Positions 35,386-47,064 are shown, numbered from the stretch's first letter. The stretch is 64,000 bases of DNA from Anadara kagoshimensis (GCA_021292105.1 CM037866.1:722756-786755); one strand, 5' to 3'. Numbers and translations: made by a program. The notes: generated by a model from the sequence alone, not told the origin.

Positions 35386-35460
35386 ATGTACATCTCGGTT
35401 TTATTACTGTTGCTTACCATTATAGCCGTGTTCCTAAGAAATTGGAAGAAATCATTAAAG
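35386..35460 (+). CDS. CYP20A1: CYP20 exon 1
   Basis: 75 nt, 25 codons, ends in phase 0 before GTAAGT. Encodes MYISVLLLLLTIIAVFL, a membrane anchor, then a basic RNWKKSLK stop-transfer region. Confidence 0.88.
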
Positions 35461-38400
35461 GTAAGTCATTTGTTGATCTAATTTATAATATAATTATATA
35501 TTCTAGACATATTTGACATCCCATAACTCCATGTATTTTTCATTCTCAAGTTTGATCTTACACAAGACTGGCGTACGTAGCCAGAAAGGAGAAATTTACC
35601 TTTCGGTAGCACCCGGTCTCACTTTCCTATAGAAGATTACTTGTTCAGCGTAATATAACAGATTAACCCCTTCTAGTGCCAATGTAATCTGAATATTGAC
35701 CGGTATGCCAGTGTTTGATATGTTTACTTTGTGGTTGGTCGATCTGAACATTGACCGGTATGCCAGTGTTTGATATGTTTACTTTGTGGTTGGTCGATCT
35801 GAACATTGACCGGTATGCCAGTGTTTGATATGTTTACTTTGTGGTTGGTCGATCTGAACATTGACAGGTATGCCAGTGTTTGATATGTTTACTTTGTGGT
35901 TGGTCGATCTGAACATTGACAGGTATGCCAGTGTTTGATATGTTTACTTTGTGGTTGGTCGATCTGAACATTGACAGGTATGCCAGTGTTTGATATGTTT
36001 ACTTTGTGGTTGGTCGATCTGAACATTGACAGGTATGCCAGTGTTTGATATGTTTACTTTGTGGTTGGTCGATCTGAACATTGACAGGTATGCCAGTGTT
36101 TGATATGTTTACTTTGTGGTTGGTCGATCTGAACATTGACCGGTATGCCAGTGTTTGATATGTTTACTTTGTGGTTGGTCGATCTGAACATTGACAGGTA
36201 TGCCAGTGTTTGATATGTTTACTTTGTGGTTGGTCGATCTGAACATTGACAGGTATGCCAGTGTTTGATATGTTTACTTTGTGGTTGGTCGATCTGAACA
36301 TTGACAGGTATGCCAGTGTTTGATATGTTTACTTTGTGGTTGGTCGATCTGAATATTGACCGGTATGCCAGTGTTTGATATGTTTACTTTGTGGTTGGTC
36401 GATCTGAACATTGACAGGTATGCCAGTGTTTGATATGTTTACTTTGTGGTTGGTCGATTACAAAGATACTTGATATACGGCGTACAAATACAGAAGCAAA
36501 CATACTAACCCAAGTCAGAATCACAATCCATAAGCAAAGTGAAACTGACAAGTTAGAATTAACACGTAAACGTACACCAGGAAAGTGAGACCGGGTGCTC
36601 AAGGAGGGTACGTATCTCCTGTTTAGCTTGCTACAACGCTACTTGGAAAAGTTTTGCACGGACAGTGTGGAACTTCACCTAAAGCTAGCGACCATATAAA
36701 TGTACACTTTTTAAGTTGATATTTTGTGATGTCATTTTATTTTAATTTATTTTACCTTGTCACGTAACCATTTTGTTTCGGATGACTATCATATAAAGAT
36801 TATTGATATTTATAATTTCAGAACTGTAACAATAATGTGGACATACCTGGTCCTGAAGTAAAAAACAATGAGTAAGTTACAATTAGTTATACTTTAAGTT
36901 TTTACTAATTACTTTAACACGCTTTGTCCAATCAGGTTTTACAAATCATTTTGCCAAATAAAAACAAGCCGCCCCCTTTAACAATCACACCCAAAAGAGC
37001 AAAATAAGTAAATGGCGTAAACATATTATAGAAAATTAAGTCTGAGTGTTCCGGAAGCGTAAACACCACTTGCCTCACTAGATAAATCCCTCACATGAGA
37101 TATCAGAAATATGGATTTTTTGGGACCATTGGAATCACATAAAGAATATAAAAACACAAAAAGTTAATCCTATATTGCTTGCATGCACTGTATCATTGTA
37201 GCTTTAATAATTTGTTTTCGAAATCAGTTAACAGTGAAGAAATATATTGGTTACATAAAGACCGTATATAATACATAACTTAGAGTATAAATCCCTTCTT
37301 AATGCCATATATATTATATATTTTACACAAGGCAATCTAAATCGACCTGTATGATTGTATAATTTATTTTAAACGGAATTACAAAAGGTGTAGTTATGGG
37401 AATCGACAACTTTTTGAATGTGAGTTCAGAAGTCTTTTTTTAGAATCAAGCTACTTTGCCGAGTTGAGTTCAGAGGTCAGTCTTTTTAAGAAATCAAGCT
37501 ACATTGTTGAGTTAAGGAAGTCGATTTTTATCTTCAGTTTTCGAGTTGCGGTCAGATATTTAAAATACATGGTAATGTTGCTAAGCTTAGATAAATTGAT
37601 TTAAGGCATGTAGAATAAAAACTGAACAGTAGTTAAAATAAATAAGACCACAACAAAACAAAAGTACCGTGTGTTTAATTTAATATACCAGCAATATCAC
37701 AATAAGAAAAATAAAAGGCAAACACTCATTGCAATCATCGTACGTTTAGTGTACGAGGACTAACACGTGTTAAGTTCCCTGTAATAGCCATCATGGCAGT
37801 ATGAACTATTAAGGCCAAACTTGCCATATCTGAATTATTTAATAAATAAATAATATCAAGCATAATGCCATGCACTCTCCTTAGTTATATATTGTTTGAA
37901 GAAAGGTATTACGTTATCTTTATGGTAACTAGAACACCATCGCAGGTTTAAAATATCTACTTCACCTATTTTGTAGACTTGGAAATCTTCCTGATTTAAT
38001 GAAGGCGGGCGATTTATATCACTTTTTGTCGAATATCCATCAACAATTTGGCCATGTGGTTAAATTTAGACTAGGACGTAAAGAATATATAAGCACATGT
38101 TCCCCAGCTTCTTACAAAGATCAGATGAAAATATTTAACAAACCAGGTAAACAACAACGATAACAGTTAAACCAACAACCACCAACGACAAAGAGCTACA
38201 TGCAAATTTACCATTAACAATCACAACAGCAACATTTACATAAACGTAATAACACAAATAATAATGCCAAGCTTATTAACATACTTGATGTAAGTACAAA
38301 CCTTTTTTATACAATAATTCGGATGAAAATCACATTTCACACCTCAGGATGACCACTGTATTATAACTTCAGTAGATGTTAATGTTTTGTTTCAGATGAC

Positions 38401-41400
38401 GCTATGGAGTTTATGTCTCCTGTGTTTGGTAATAGATGTATACAATTCATAAACGGAGAAAAAGCCAAATTAAGAAGACAGACATACGATTCATTTTTAG
38501 GCCAGGAATACATACGGACGTATATACCAACTCTTAAACAGGTAGAATTTAAATTACATACCAACTCTTAAACAAATAGAATTCAAATAACTATTGAAGT
38601 TTTAACAGAAACATATCCGTCATTGATTTCAGTGTGTCTGTATCTAAAATTACCCTTTATATATTTGACGTCCTATTGTTCAATGTTCCTTTCGTTTTAA
38701 GTTTGATTCAACAGGCCACAGGTGTAACTAGTTAATCAGGAGGTGCTTACCCGTCTGAAGCAGAATGCCTCTCTTCCATAGTTTAAGGTCCTGTGTTAAC
38801 TTATATTGTCAGGTTCAAGGTTTTACTCTGCTTTAGGATTTTGACATGAATTGTTATGTTTGTGTTCGACTTATGTTTAATGTATTGAATTTTTAATAAA
38901 CTTTCTCTAATCTGATTATCTTATGTTTAGTTTCGTATTGTTTTGTTTTAACAGGCATAATGGTTACACTTCAATTTGATGAATAAATGTGTTAAATATT
39001 TCATTTAGATCCACTTATTGTCCATCTACCGTATTTTTTCAGATAATATCGGGTTACACTGTTAATTTTGAGTATACAAAAAAGATAAATATCTATGATG
39101 ATATGTTTTACCTATCATGTAAGGCAGTCGGTCAGTCGGGTGTACCATGTTCGGAAATTACTTCCAAAATGATGACAACGTTTATTATTTTAGATCCTTG
39201 TACGAAAAGGTAAATATATCTGACTGGACAAAGTCATATATTGTATCTATTAACGTATGTATCACATGACACGTCATACTGTATGGCGTCATTTATTTGT
39301 TTTTAACCTTTCACTGTTTACCTATTGACGCAGTTGACTAGATGACGTCATTTATTGTTTTTACCCGTTTGCCACTTGATTTAACTGACTGTATGACGTC
39401 ATATATTTGACATACTCTGTACAGTATGTTACATGTAATGTGAGCTGAGTCAGACGTAACGAATCTTTGCTAGATTAATAGTGACGTTATATTTCTTGTA
39501 TGACATATGACAACATTTAATTATATAAAACGACATATTTGTTTTATTCATAGTTTTGGCCACTGCTAGAGAGGAACTTTACTCAAGGTTTACCCAAAGA
39601 AGGCTCGACGGAAAGACAAGAATTTGACGGAAGTATGTAAGTTTAGTCATTACCTTGAGTACTTATATGATTAATCTCTCACTCCAAACCTTCATTTGTA
39701 TGTTACATAAGATTGTAAAAGTAATTCAGAAAACTACACTTGTGAAACCACTTTAAGTGTATTGATTATGAATGTAAATATATAGATTATAAAGTATACA
39801 ATTTGGAGTGTCATTTCGTGTATTGTATCATTCTAATCTTTCACAAAAATTCATAGCGTTAGTTACTATTATGTAGATGTGTTTTCAATTTTTATCTTGT
39901 TTTTATTGAAAAAGCACCCGTACTTTAATCGAACTGAAAAAAAATGAATAATGCATTCCATCACATTCATATGATACCAAAGATTGCCACGATAAAAATC
40001 GATGTTTGTTCAACACTCTATTATTGGCATTTATAATATTGATTTATTACTGTTTGCATAATTACATACTTACAACAAAAGACATACGAGGTATCTTTAA
40101 GCATTTCATGAATGATCAGAAACCTAAAAATAAAAAAAGATGATCTTTGGAAAACCTTAAGCTTATATAAAGTACAATAGCGATATTCACTACATATACA
40201 TCACTTTTTATATAGACGTATTTTACCCTAACAATCAAATCAAACTATTAATCTTATCGAAGGGAAATCCTTTTGACAGTGTGTCACTGTGTTACATCGA
40301 ATATTTTCATTAAAAATAAAATAAATGTGAATAAATTTAAAACGTCAGCCAATGTTGAAATTATAATAAAAGCAAAACAGAAAACTCCAAAAAAATTAAA
40401 ACACGTACACTTGCACCATGGAAGTAAAACAGGATATGCTGGAAGGGAAGCACCACATGTCTAACTAGCTACATCCGCCACATGTCTTATCAAAATTGAG
40501 AATGAAACGAAACTGGATCTATAAATTCAAATATAGTTTTTTTAATCACTTAAGCCAAGTGACGACTGAAAAACTTTACAAACTTTCTTTATAATCAAAG
40601 ATCACAGTGGTACTACTATGATTATCACACTAACACGCCCTTACACCAGATGCCAACTATAACGTATTATAATTTCGTTTACAAGATTTATTCTACTTTT
40701 AACAGACGCACTTAACTAAAAGAACATCAATCAATAAGATATAACGAATACAGGGTCAGAGTTAGGGTTATCATGTATGTTATTGGGGTTAGGTAAGGGT
40801 TATAGAAATTGCATTATATCCTCTGATTCTGTCTAACAAATACTTGTAAAACCTTTTGGTATTTAAACTTTGTAAAGAGAATGTCCAAGCGCCTTCTTCA
40901 TTGATTATCTTGTTAGTAAAAGACAAAGACTACGGTTTACACAGGCAAAATTTTCCAAATAGTATTAATAGTGTGTCTCGACAATACGAAATTTTGATGA
41001 AACCTGATTTCGGCTTTTCAGTAGAAATCAAACAGTAGACTGACAAGCTAACTCGGCAACAATCAAAGCAACAGAGAACACCACATGAAATACAAGTGAA
41101 TTATGTTAACAGTGAAATAGGTCAAGAAACGTAAAACAAATATTGACTCCGCTGATGGTAAATCCCTTGATTTCAGACACAAAAAGAAATAATATTGCTA
41201 TTTGTGATTATTGTACTTTTGGTGGGTAAAGGCTCTATGCCACTTATTTGACCACCAACGGTCTATATTTTCCCAAAAGTCCAAATTTTACAAAACTGTA
41301 TCTGTATATTAACCACATTATTAAAAACATGAAATAAATATAGTTTATTGTGTCCAGATAAAACATACAGAAATATAACCATTATATAAGAGTAAAATAA

Positions 41401-44400
41401 AAATGAAATTAAAAAATAAATATATTTCAGTTGTTCAAGAAGTAAAAGACGTAGTAAATACCTTGAAATCAGACAGAGAGACTGCTAAAGACCGGAAGTT
41501 TATTGACACGGTGCTGGAAAGTGGAAATGATATAGCATCTATAGACGGCGACATTTTATCCTACCTGGTGGGTGGATTTCACAGCACCAGTGTATGTGAG
41601 TACTGGTTTAAGTATATTACTTATAAGCATGAAACACATTGGAAACAACTGTTAATTCTGTAGTTAACGAACATACATCACTCAATAGGTCCAAACATAA
41701 CCAATCCTTGACACAATCCAAAAGCTAAGTAAAAACTTTGGAACTGACCAATAAATTAAATTATGTGGACTTCCATTAGGAAATTGAGCCCGGTGCTTCC
41801 ACTTCCTGTTTATCTAGCTACGCCAGCCACGTGTGAAATTGAAATTGAGAATGAAAGGAACTTGAAACTACGAAGATAAAAACATCATATTTATCACCTA
41901 TGTTGTGGTGACGCCCATAAGACCTTTTAGTGCCTTGATAAGCCTGGGCTTATCAAAAAGTCTTTACAACCAAAATTAGTCTATTATAAACAATAAGACA
42001 AGCAAAAACAAACATATTGAGACTACTGACTCTAATATTTGTGACTTTAGGCGGGTACTAAAAGACGTTTCCAAAGAGACGTAGTTCATGAACAATGTAT
42101 AGCACTGACTGATTTGCTATTCCTAAGGTCTATATGATAAGCATTAAGTTTATATGTGATGAATCTAATACTTCTATATTGTTATCTTCCTAAAATAGCT
42201 TTAACATGGTGTTTCTACTTCGCCGGAAAATACCCAGAACTGCAAGACAAGATTCACGAGGAAATCGTTGACGTGTTAGATGATAGCGAAGAACTCCTGG
42301 ACGAATATCTTGTCAGTCTAAGGTGGGTCGTTATAGAATATATTATTTTACAATAACTTTGTTCTGAAATGAAATAATCTAAATAATCACCCATATGGTG
42401 CTTTTCGAAAAATTGAATACATAAAGTAAAATATATTTATCTTTAAGAGACTTAATCAAACGAAACCTTTGTTGAATTTTAAAACATTTTACATTAAAAC
42501 TATAGTAAAAATAAAAAACAATAATACTAATAACAATCAAATTAAGAGGCATACTTAAAACTTTAGTTAAACATGTGAACTTCCCCAGGGAATTGAGGCT
42601 GGATGCTCCAGAAGGGTAAGCACCTCCTGTTTAGCTAGCTACATCACCAGATACAACTTCGACAAACTGCTTGATGTTTAACATTATTACATTTCAAAAT
42701 AACAAAATTAGGACATATTAGAGATGTAAAACATGTCGATGAAATCACAAGAAGAGAATGTTAAAAAGACAATACCATGATAAAAAGACAATACCATGAT
42801 AAAAAGGACACGCGCAATAAGGATAAAACCCAACGAAAAACGTAGACATGACGTGAATGTTAAAAAGACAATACCATGATAAAAAGGACACGTAATAAGG
42901 ATAAAACCCAACGCAAAAACGTAGACATGACGTGAATGTTAAAAAGACAATACCAGATAAAAAGGACACGCGTAATAAGGATAAAACCCAACGAAAAACA
43001 TAGACATGACTTGAATGTTAAAAAGACAATACCATGATAAAAAGGACAAGCGTAATAAGGATAAAACCCAACGAAAAACGTAGACATGACTTGAATGTTA
43101 AAAAGACAATACCATGATAAAAAGGACACGCGTAATAAGGATAAAACCCAACGAAAAACGTAGACATGACGTGAATGTTAAAAAGACAATACCATGATAA
43201 AAAGGACACGCGTAATAAGGATAAAACCCAACGAAAAACGTAGACATGACGTGAATGTTAAAAAGACAATACCATGATAAAAAGGACACGCGTAATAAAA
43301 CCCAACGAAAAACGTAGACATGACGAAAACTTATAAACATACGAATTACATATAATACTAATGTTAGTTTTACTGCATTAAATGGTCGTTTAGGAATACA
43401 ATTCCTCATCAGTGTTGGGGCCAAAAATGTGAAGCAAATATTGGACAAATAAATTAAGAAAAATGAAACATAATATTCTATTGATCGTGACAAATACAAA
43501 TTATTTACTATCAATCTATAAAATATTGTGATTTACACATGTATATAAAATTAGTTTAGCAACCAAAAATAAATGTTAATATATATGTATGACAAATAGT
43601 TTACTATTGTACAGGATATTACAATGCATTTACAATTACAATTACTTTAATTATTTTGTACCATGTAAACATTGTAACTATTTTATCGTTTATGCTTTGT
43701 TTGTTGTTTATTTTATCCCATGAAATCAATACAGAAGGTTCAGGAATGTTATATAAAGAATACATCATTCAGGCTGTTAACATTTCTATCTTGACAAAAG
43801 GTACAGGTCCCTCCAGAAAGTTTGGAGCACCATTATCTCCCTTTATACATTTCAGACACAAAAACTGTTGCCCTTTGGCAAAAAATGATTTCATACACTG
43901 AGAACAAAGCATATGTTCCAAAACATAAATAAATTATTTCCCCGTCAAATAATAATATAAAACAACTTTTTGCAGTAGGAAATTGACGTTATACGAAAAA
44001 TAAACAATCGTTAAATACACTCACCAAAAATCAAATTTTACCTTATTTCTAATTAATATGTTAGTATTTTTGATACAGAATAGATTGTAACTGATACAAG
44101 TGCATGTTTACTTTCGAAAGAGCTTGGTTAATACATGAAATTAAGTTTTTATAGCCCTTTTCGGTATCTTTTATTCATTTAGTCCATGTTAGAAATCTCT
44201 TTTCCCCAAATCTTTTCATTTATTAATCGCTCGCAGTTCACTCAAACTAGAATGTACCTTTTATCAATTGTGCCATTTAAAATACATTCTATAAAGTATA
44301 TAAATATCACCCTTTCGATAAAAACCGTCAAAATTGTTGTTTTATACAGATTTTATAAGGGGTGATCAAAACTTTATGAACGGACATGCACATAGTCCCC

Positions 44401-46401
44401 GACATGTTTAAATCGCGCTAACCCAATATTTTCATACTACAGATTTTAACAGATAAAACAAACACACAATAAAAGACTCTTAATTGTTTTAAATAATTTT
44501 TTGTTTCGAAAAAGAAGGCTAGGCCCAAAAACACATATAAAGATCGCAAAAAAAAAACATTACAAGAAATGATAAATAAATAATAATCAGTGTGTATTGA
44601 AACCTGTAATCATTAGGTTTGGTTATAACATACTGTATCTGATGTTTTGTTAAAATTATAGATGTAAGAATTAACTTAAGTGTTTTATGTCGTTTATGAG
44701 GTGATCAATGATAGTGAAGTCCGCAAAATTCGGTATAATCTGCTTATAAAGATAAATATGCACCAAGGTAATCTGCGTCGATGTCACTCTTGCTTAGCTC
44801 TTCATAGTCAAAATCAATCATTCCAGTTCATGTCCAAATCACAGTCAAAACTATTTACCAGTCCATCTTCATATTACAATTTAAAAAGTTGAACACGTGA
44901 ACATACACAGGGAAGTAAGGCCGGGTTCTGTTGAACGATATGTGAACATACACAAAGAAGTAAGTCTGGGTTCTGTTGAACGATACGTTAACATACACAG
45001 GAAAGTAAGACCGGGTTCTGTTGAACGATACGTACCTTCCACGCATATTATTTTGTTTTCAGTTTTTAAAAATTCAGAGTATGTATCTAATATTAGTACT
45101 GGCCCATCAATTACAATTCAGTGACATTTAGACCACTCTATATTTTAGATACCTGACACTGTGTTTAATTCTAGTATTTAATTACGATTTAGGTAGTTAT
45201 ATCTCAATCTTTATTTTAGATACTTGAAACAGTTTATAAACGAAACACTAAGGATTAGATTTGTAGCTCCCGTCACAAACAGAGCTGCTGAAAGTGGAAC
45301 AAAGATTTGTGGATATGATATACCAACAGGGGTAATATTAATATTTTCATATGCATCATTTTAATAAGTTATAACGATATAAGTAAGCCACTTGTGGCTC
45401 AAACCATGCACGTATCAACATATTTTTTTCATATTATTATAGAAAAGAAATCCTCAAAAATGTAAGCATTAAGTTATGGTTTATATCAGTAATATGCAAT
45501 AATACCCAAAAAAAAAAGATTTAAGTTTAAAAAATAAAGCAAAAACCAATTAAATACAACAAACCCATTGAGGGGTGTGTAGTTACCGAAAGCCCTCCTG
45601 ATCTAATATAGAAATAGAATTGAACAATGTTAGAATACCAAACCCAAATACGTGCTAGAAAAAATAGTAACATTAACGCAATTAGATAGGAATATAGTCA
45701 TATTTTTTATTATTAGACAGGAATATTCCAAGCTTTGTCTGTCACAATGAATGATAAATCTATTTGGCCAGATCCACAAAGGTAAGCACTTTTTTCAAAA
45801 CTGTTTAGGAAAAGACATTTTCGTGGCGTATAGACATTGTAGGGAGATTATCTCATAGATTATGTGACCGAGAACTTCATTATTATGATATAAAACATGT
45901 TCAGCACAAAAACGACCAAAGAAGATCGATCCCGAGTTGGAGATCAGTAAACTAGTGGGTTTTTTTTTTTTTGGTGTTCTTTCTTCTTATTTTTATACAT
46001 GTATAATCCATATACCGGAAGATATAATAACTGGTATATACACGTATAATGTATAAATAAAGAGGGATAACCCTCGTTTACTATTCAAATATATGTGGCT
46101 TAACCTTGGACAGTAACTGCCTCTGAAAACTTTTATTCCATTTTGTAGGTTTGATCCAGATAGATTTAACCCAGACAACAGTAAAGGAAGACAACCGCTA
46201 GCATTCTGTCCATTTGGTTTTGCTGGTAGACGTATGTGTCCAGGACAGAAGTTCTTTTACACAGAAGCATTACTATATTTGGGAACATTGTTTCTTAACT
46301 ACAAATTTGAATTAGAACACACTGAAATGGAAGTGCCAATAACATACGGACTATTAACTCGGCCATCTTGTGAAATTATGATGGCTGTTACAAGACGTTA
46401 A
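35386..46401 (+). CDS. CYP20A1: Cytochrome P450, CYP20 family, 11 exons, frameshift in exon 5
   Basis: Eleven exons with GT-AG borders join to 1,406 nt. Removing one unit of an 8-bp duplication in exon 5 gives 1,398 nt, or 465 codons plus stop, against 462 residues in human CYP20A1. Family evidence: the N-terminal LGNLPDLMKAGDLYHFL motif resembles the CYP20 GNLPD region, the K-helix ETLR is at 45,242-45,253, an FDPDRF motif follows, and the heme loop GFAGRRMCPG has Cys at 46,237-46,239 and the CYP20-type GF(S/A)G spacing instead of the usual FxxGxxxC. A membrane anchor forms residues 4-17. CYP20A1 is an orphan P450 with no agreed substrate, presumably an endoplasmic-reticulum haem mono-oxygenase. 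AATAAA lies at 46,495. As written the protein would stop early after exon 5, so this is a recent pseudogene, a null allele or an assembly error. Confidence 0.88.
35500..35695 (+). mobile_element. Retroelement 3' tail in CYP20 intron 1
   Basis: Degraded tail in order: CATATTTGACATCCCATAAC, GACTGGCGTACGTAGCC, GTAGCACCCGGTCTCAC, then an array takes over where the tail end should be. Confidence 0.75.
35695..36460 (+). repeat. 55-bp minisatellite, about 14 copies
   Basis: The unit is 55 bp with GATCTGAACATTGACCGGTA, TGCCAGTGTTTGATATG, and TTTACTTTGTGGTTGGTC. Copies are nearly identical, mainly CCGG versus CAGG. It begins where the terminal part of a retroelement tail is expected and keeps a TTTACTTTG...TATG...GTTTG layout like that terminus, so it may derive from it. 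Confidence 0.93.
36480..36650 (-). mobile_element. Reversed retroelement 3' tail in CYP20 intron 1
   Basis: Complement landmarks are present: CATACTAACCCAAGTCAG, AAACTGACAAGTTAGAAT, GTGAGACCGGGTGCTC, and CCTGTTTAGCTTGCTACA. It faces the forward tail across the 55-bp array. Confidence 0.88.
36822..36871 (+). CDS. CYP20A1: CYP20 exon 2
   Basis: 50 nt, phase 0 to 2, encoding NCNNNVDIPGPEVKNN. The proline-containing IPGP follows the anchor as in microsomal P450s. Confidence 0.85.
36872..37976 (+). other. CYP20 intron 2
   Basis: 1.1 kb, mostly unassigned. A weak reversed tail remnant lies at about 37,030-37,100 (GTGTTCCGGAAGCGTAAACA). Confidence 0.6.
37977..38146 (+). CDS. CYP20A1: CYP20 exon 3
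   Basis: 170 nt, phase 2 to 1. Encodes LGNLPDLMKAGDLYHFLSNI, then QQFGHVVKFRLGRKEYIS, the best CYP20 match in the gene (A-helix and beta-1 region). Confidence 0.9.
38396..38541 (+). CDS. CYP20A1: CYP20 exon 4
   Basis: 146 nt, phase 1 to 0, donor GTAGAA. Contains a basic KAKLRRQTYDSFL segment corresponding to the C-helix. The exon end plus donor is duplicated immediately downstream, with the donor lost in the second copy (see findings). Confidence 0.88.
38655..38880 (+). mobile_element. Retroelement 3' tail in CYP20 intron 4
   Basis: Degraded tail: ATATTTGACGTCCTATTGTT, AGTTAATCAGGAGGTGCTTA, then GTTTTACTCTGCTTTAGGAT. Confidence 0.8.
39043..39209 (+). CDS. CYP20A1: CYP20 exon 5, frameshifted
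   Basis: 167 nt between acceptor TTTTTTCAG and donor GTAAAT. The first part reads in frame to MFYLSCKAVG; after the direct repeat at 39,125-39,140 (CAGTCGGT, CAGTCGGG) the homologous protein continues in another frame (TMFGNYFQNDDNVYYF). With one 8-bp unit ignored, the exon is 159 nt, phase 0 to 0, and aligns to human CYP20A1 without a gap. In the literal frame it runs past the donor to a stop. Confidence 0.88.
39554..39632 (+). CDS. CYP20A1: CYP20 exon 6
   Basis: 79 nt, phase 0 to 1, starting FWPLLERNFTQGLPKEG. Two donors compete: GTATGT at 39,633 and GTAAGT at 39,637. Only GTATGT keeps the next exon in frame, so I chose it. Confidence 0.8.
39640..40369 (+). other. CYP20 intron 6, left part
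   Basis: Nothing recognised apart from AT-rich sequence. Confidence 0.4.
40370..40545 (-). mobile_element. Reversed, degraded retroelement tail in intron 6
   Basis: Complement landmarks with many changes: AGGGAAGCACCACATGTCTA, then CTAGCTACATCCGCCACATG, and AATTGAGAATGAAACG. Confidence 0.72.
41431..41595 (+). CDS. CYP20A1: CYP20 exon 7
   Basis: 165 nt, phase 1 to 1, donor GTGAGT. Ends with DILSYLVGGFHSTSV, the I-helix. A GGxxxT pattern is present, but the usual acid-threonine pair is not; human CYP20A1 is atypical here as well. Confidence 0.88.
41685..41965 (-). mobile_element. Reversed retroelement tail and RT end in intron 7
   Basis: From AAACATAACCAATCCTTGAC through CCTGTTTATCTAGCTACGCC and GCCACGTGTGAAATTG to the RT end near 41,920-41,965 (CCATAAGACCTTTTAGTGCC). 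Confidence 0.85.
42199..42322 (+). CDS. CYP20A1: CYP20 exon 8
   Basis: 124 nt, phase 1 to 2. Encodes LTWCFYFAGKYPELQDKIHE followed by an acidic stretch (DVLDDSEELLDEYL); this is the P450 J-helix region. Confidence 0.9.
42545..42650 (-). mobile_element. Reversed retroelement tail fragment in intron 8
   Basis: ACATGTGAACTTCCCCAGGG, then GATGCTCCAGAAGGGTAAGC and CCTGTTTAGCTAGCTACATC. Confidence 0.85.
42740..43325. repeat. 80-bp minisatellite, about 7 copies, in CYP20 intron 8
   Basis: The unit is ~80 bp: GAATGTTAAAAAGACAATAC, CATGATAAAAAGGACACGCG, and AAAACCCAACGAAAAACG. The first copy has an extra partial unit and the last lacks a few bases. Minus-strand open frames here are repeat artefacts. 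Confidence 0.95.
43326..44814 (+). other. CYP20 intron 8, middle part
   Basis: No element identified. A frame at 43,656-43,901 has a hydrophobic start but no splice or family support. Confidence 0.4.
44815..45045 (-). mobile_element. Reversed retroelement tail with a ~54-bp array
   Basis: The tail terminus (CATGTCCAAATCACAGTC) is followed by three copies of the middle segment between about 44,890 and 45,035. Each has GAACATACACAGGGAAGTAA or close variants and GGGTTCTGTTGAACGATA. This corresponds to the CACGTGAACTTCCACCAGGG-GAAGTGAGGCCGGGTGCTCC part of normal reversed tails. Confidence 0.85.
45220..45331 (+). CDS. CYP20A1: CYP20 exon 9 (K-helix)
   Basis: 112 nt, phase 2 to 0, acceptor ATTTTAG. 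Holds FINETLRIR with the ExxR pair required for haem-pocket folding, then VAPVTNRAA. A decoy resembling the acceptor and first codons lies about 71 bp upstream (45,141). Confidence 0.92.
45717..45781 (+). CDS. CYP20A1: CYP20 exon 10
   Basis: 65 nt, phase 0 to 2, encoding TGIFQALSVTMNDKSIWPDP, matching the P450 segment before the PERF-type motif. Confidence 0.92.
46149..46401 (+). CDS. CYP20A1: CYP20 exon 11 (heme-binding, stop)
   Basis: 253 nt from phase 2 to TAA at 46,399-46,401. Starts FDPDRFNPD, includes the heme-ligand loop with Cys at 46,237, and ends SCEIMMAVTRR. Confidence 0.93.
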
Positions 46402-46494
46402 ATCTTGTTTACTGTGATAAATGGTTTAAGATCGATTGACAGATTTATACCACCTCCGTCTATTCAGGAAGTATAATCGCATGTTTAAAGGACG

Positions 46495-46500
46495 AATAAA
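46495..46500 (+). terminator. Polyadenylation signal AATAAA of CYP20
   Basis: Canonical hexamer 94 nt after the stop codon. Confidence 0.6.
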
Positions 46501-46699
46501 ACAACAATTTACAAAATAATTACAAACTATACCCTGGATGTCTTTTTAAAAATATAAAATTACAGTTTAACAAAGTTATTATTTGTATCATCTCAGAAAC
46601 AGAACTCGACACTAACCAATGTTACCAACAGTAAAATGATATCGAGAAAACATTAAGTCAGTTTTACACCATATTGATTATACATCAAAATTAAACAAT

Positions 46700-46960
46700 G
46701 TTATTCGTGTACAAATCCAAAAGCAAAGAAGAAACTTTAAAATTGAAAAATAGGTTAGACACTTGAACTTAACTTAACAAGGGAAGTGCGACAGGGTGCT
46801 CCGGAGGGGAAGGCGCCTTTTGTTACGCTAGCAACACCCACAACGCGTGTAATAAACATATGAAACTATAGAACTTCAAATATATCCAGGGCAATCCCGG
46901 CACAGACATCACACTAACCTCATTATTGCAGCGTCTTCATAATGGCATTAGATTTATTGC
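46700..46960 (-). mobile_element. Reversed retroelement 3' tail and RT end
   Basis: AAAAGCAAAGAAGAAAC, GTGCTCCGGAGGGGAAGG, ACAACGCGTGTAATAAAC, and CCAGGGCAATCCCGG mark the tail through to the RT end. Confidence 0.85.
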
Positions 46961-47064
46961 AAAATAAAAGATATCTTTTTTAGAGCTGATCGCGGACCCA
47001 TAAATGTTCTTTTTTAATAAAAATATGCAGTCTTAGTAAACTAAACAACATTCCAAATCAGACA

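Noticed and set aside
39554..39636. CYP20 exon 6 ending at the stronger donor GTAAGT (39,637)
   Set aside because: It leaves exon 7 out of frame; the GTATGT donor 4 bp upstream keeps the frame and aligns better to the family.
45141..45170. Extra exon resembling the start of CYP20 exon 9
   Set aside because: TATTTTAGATAC and a few bases repeat 71 bp upstream, but the frame does not continue as P450 and the complete exon is at 45,220.
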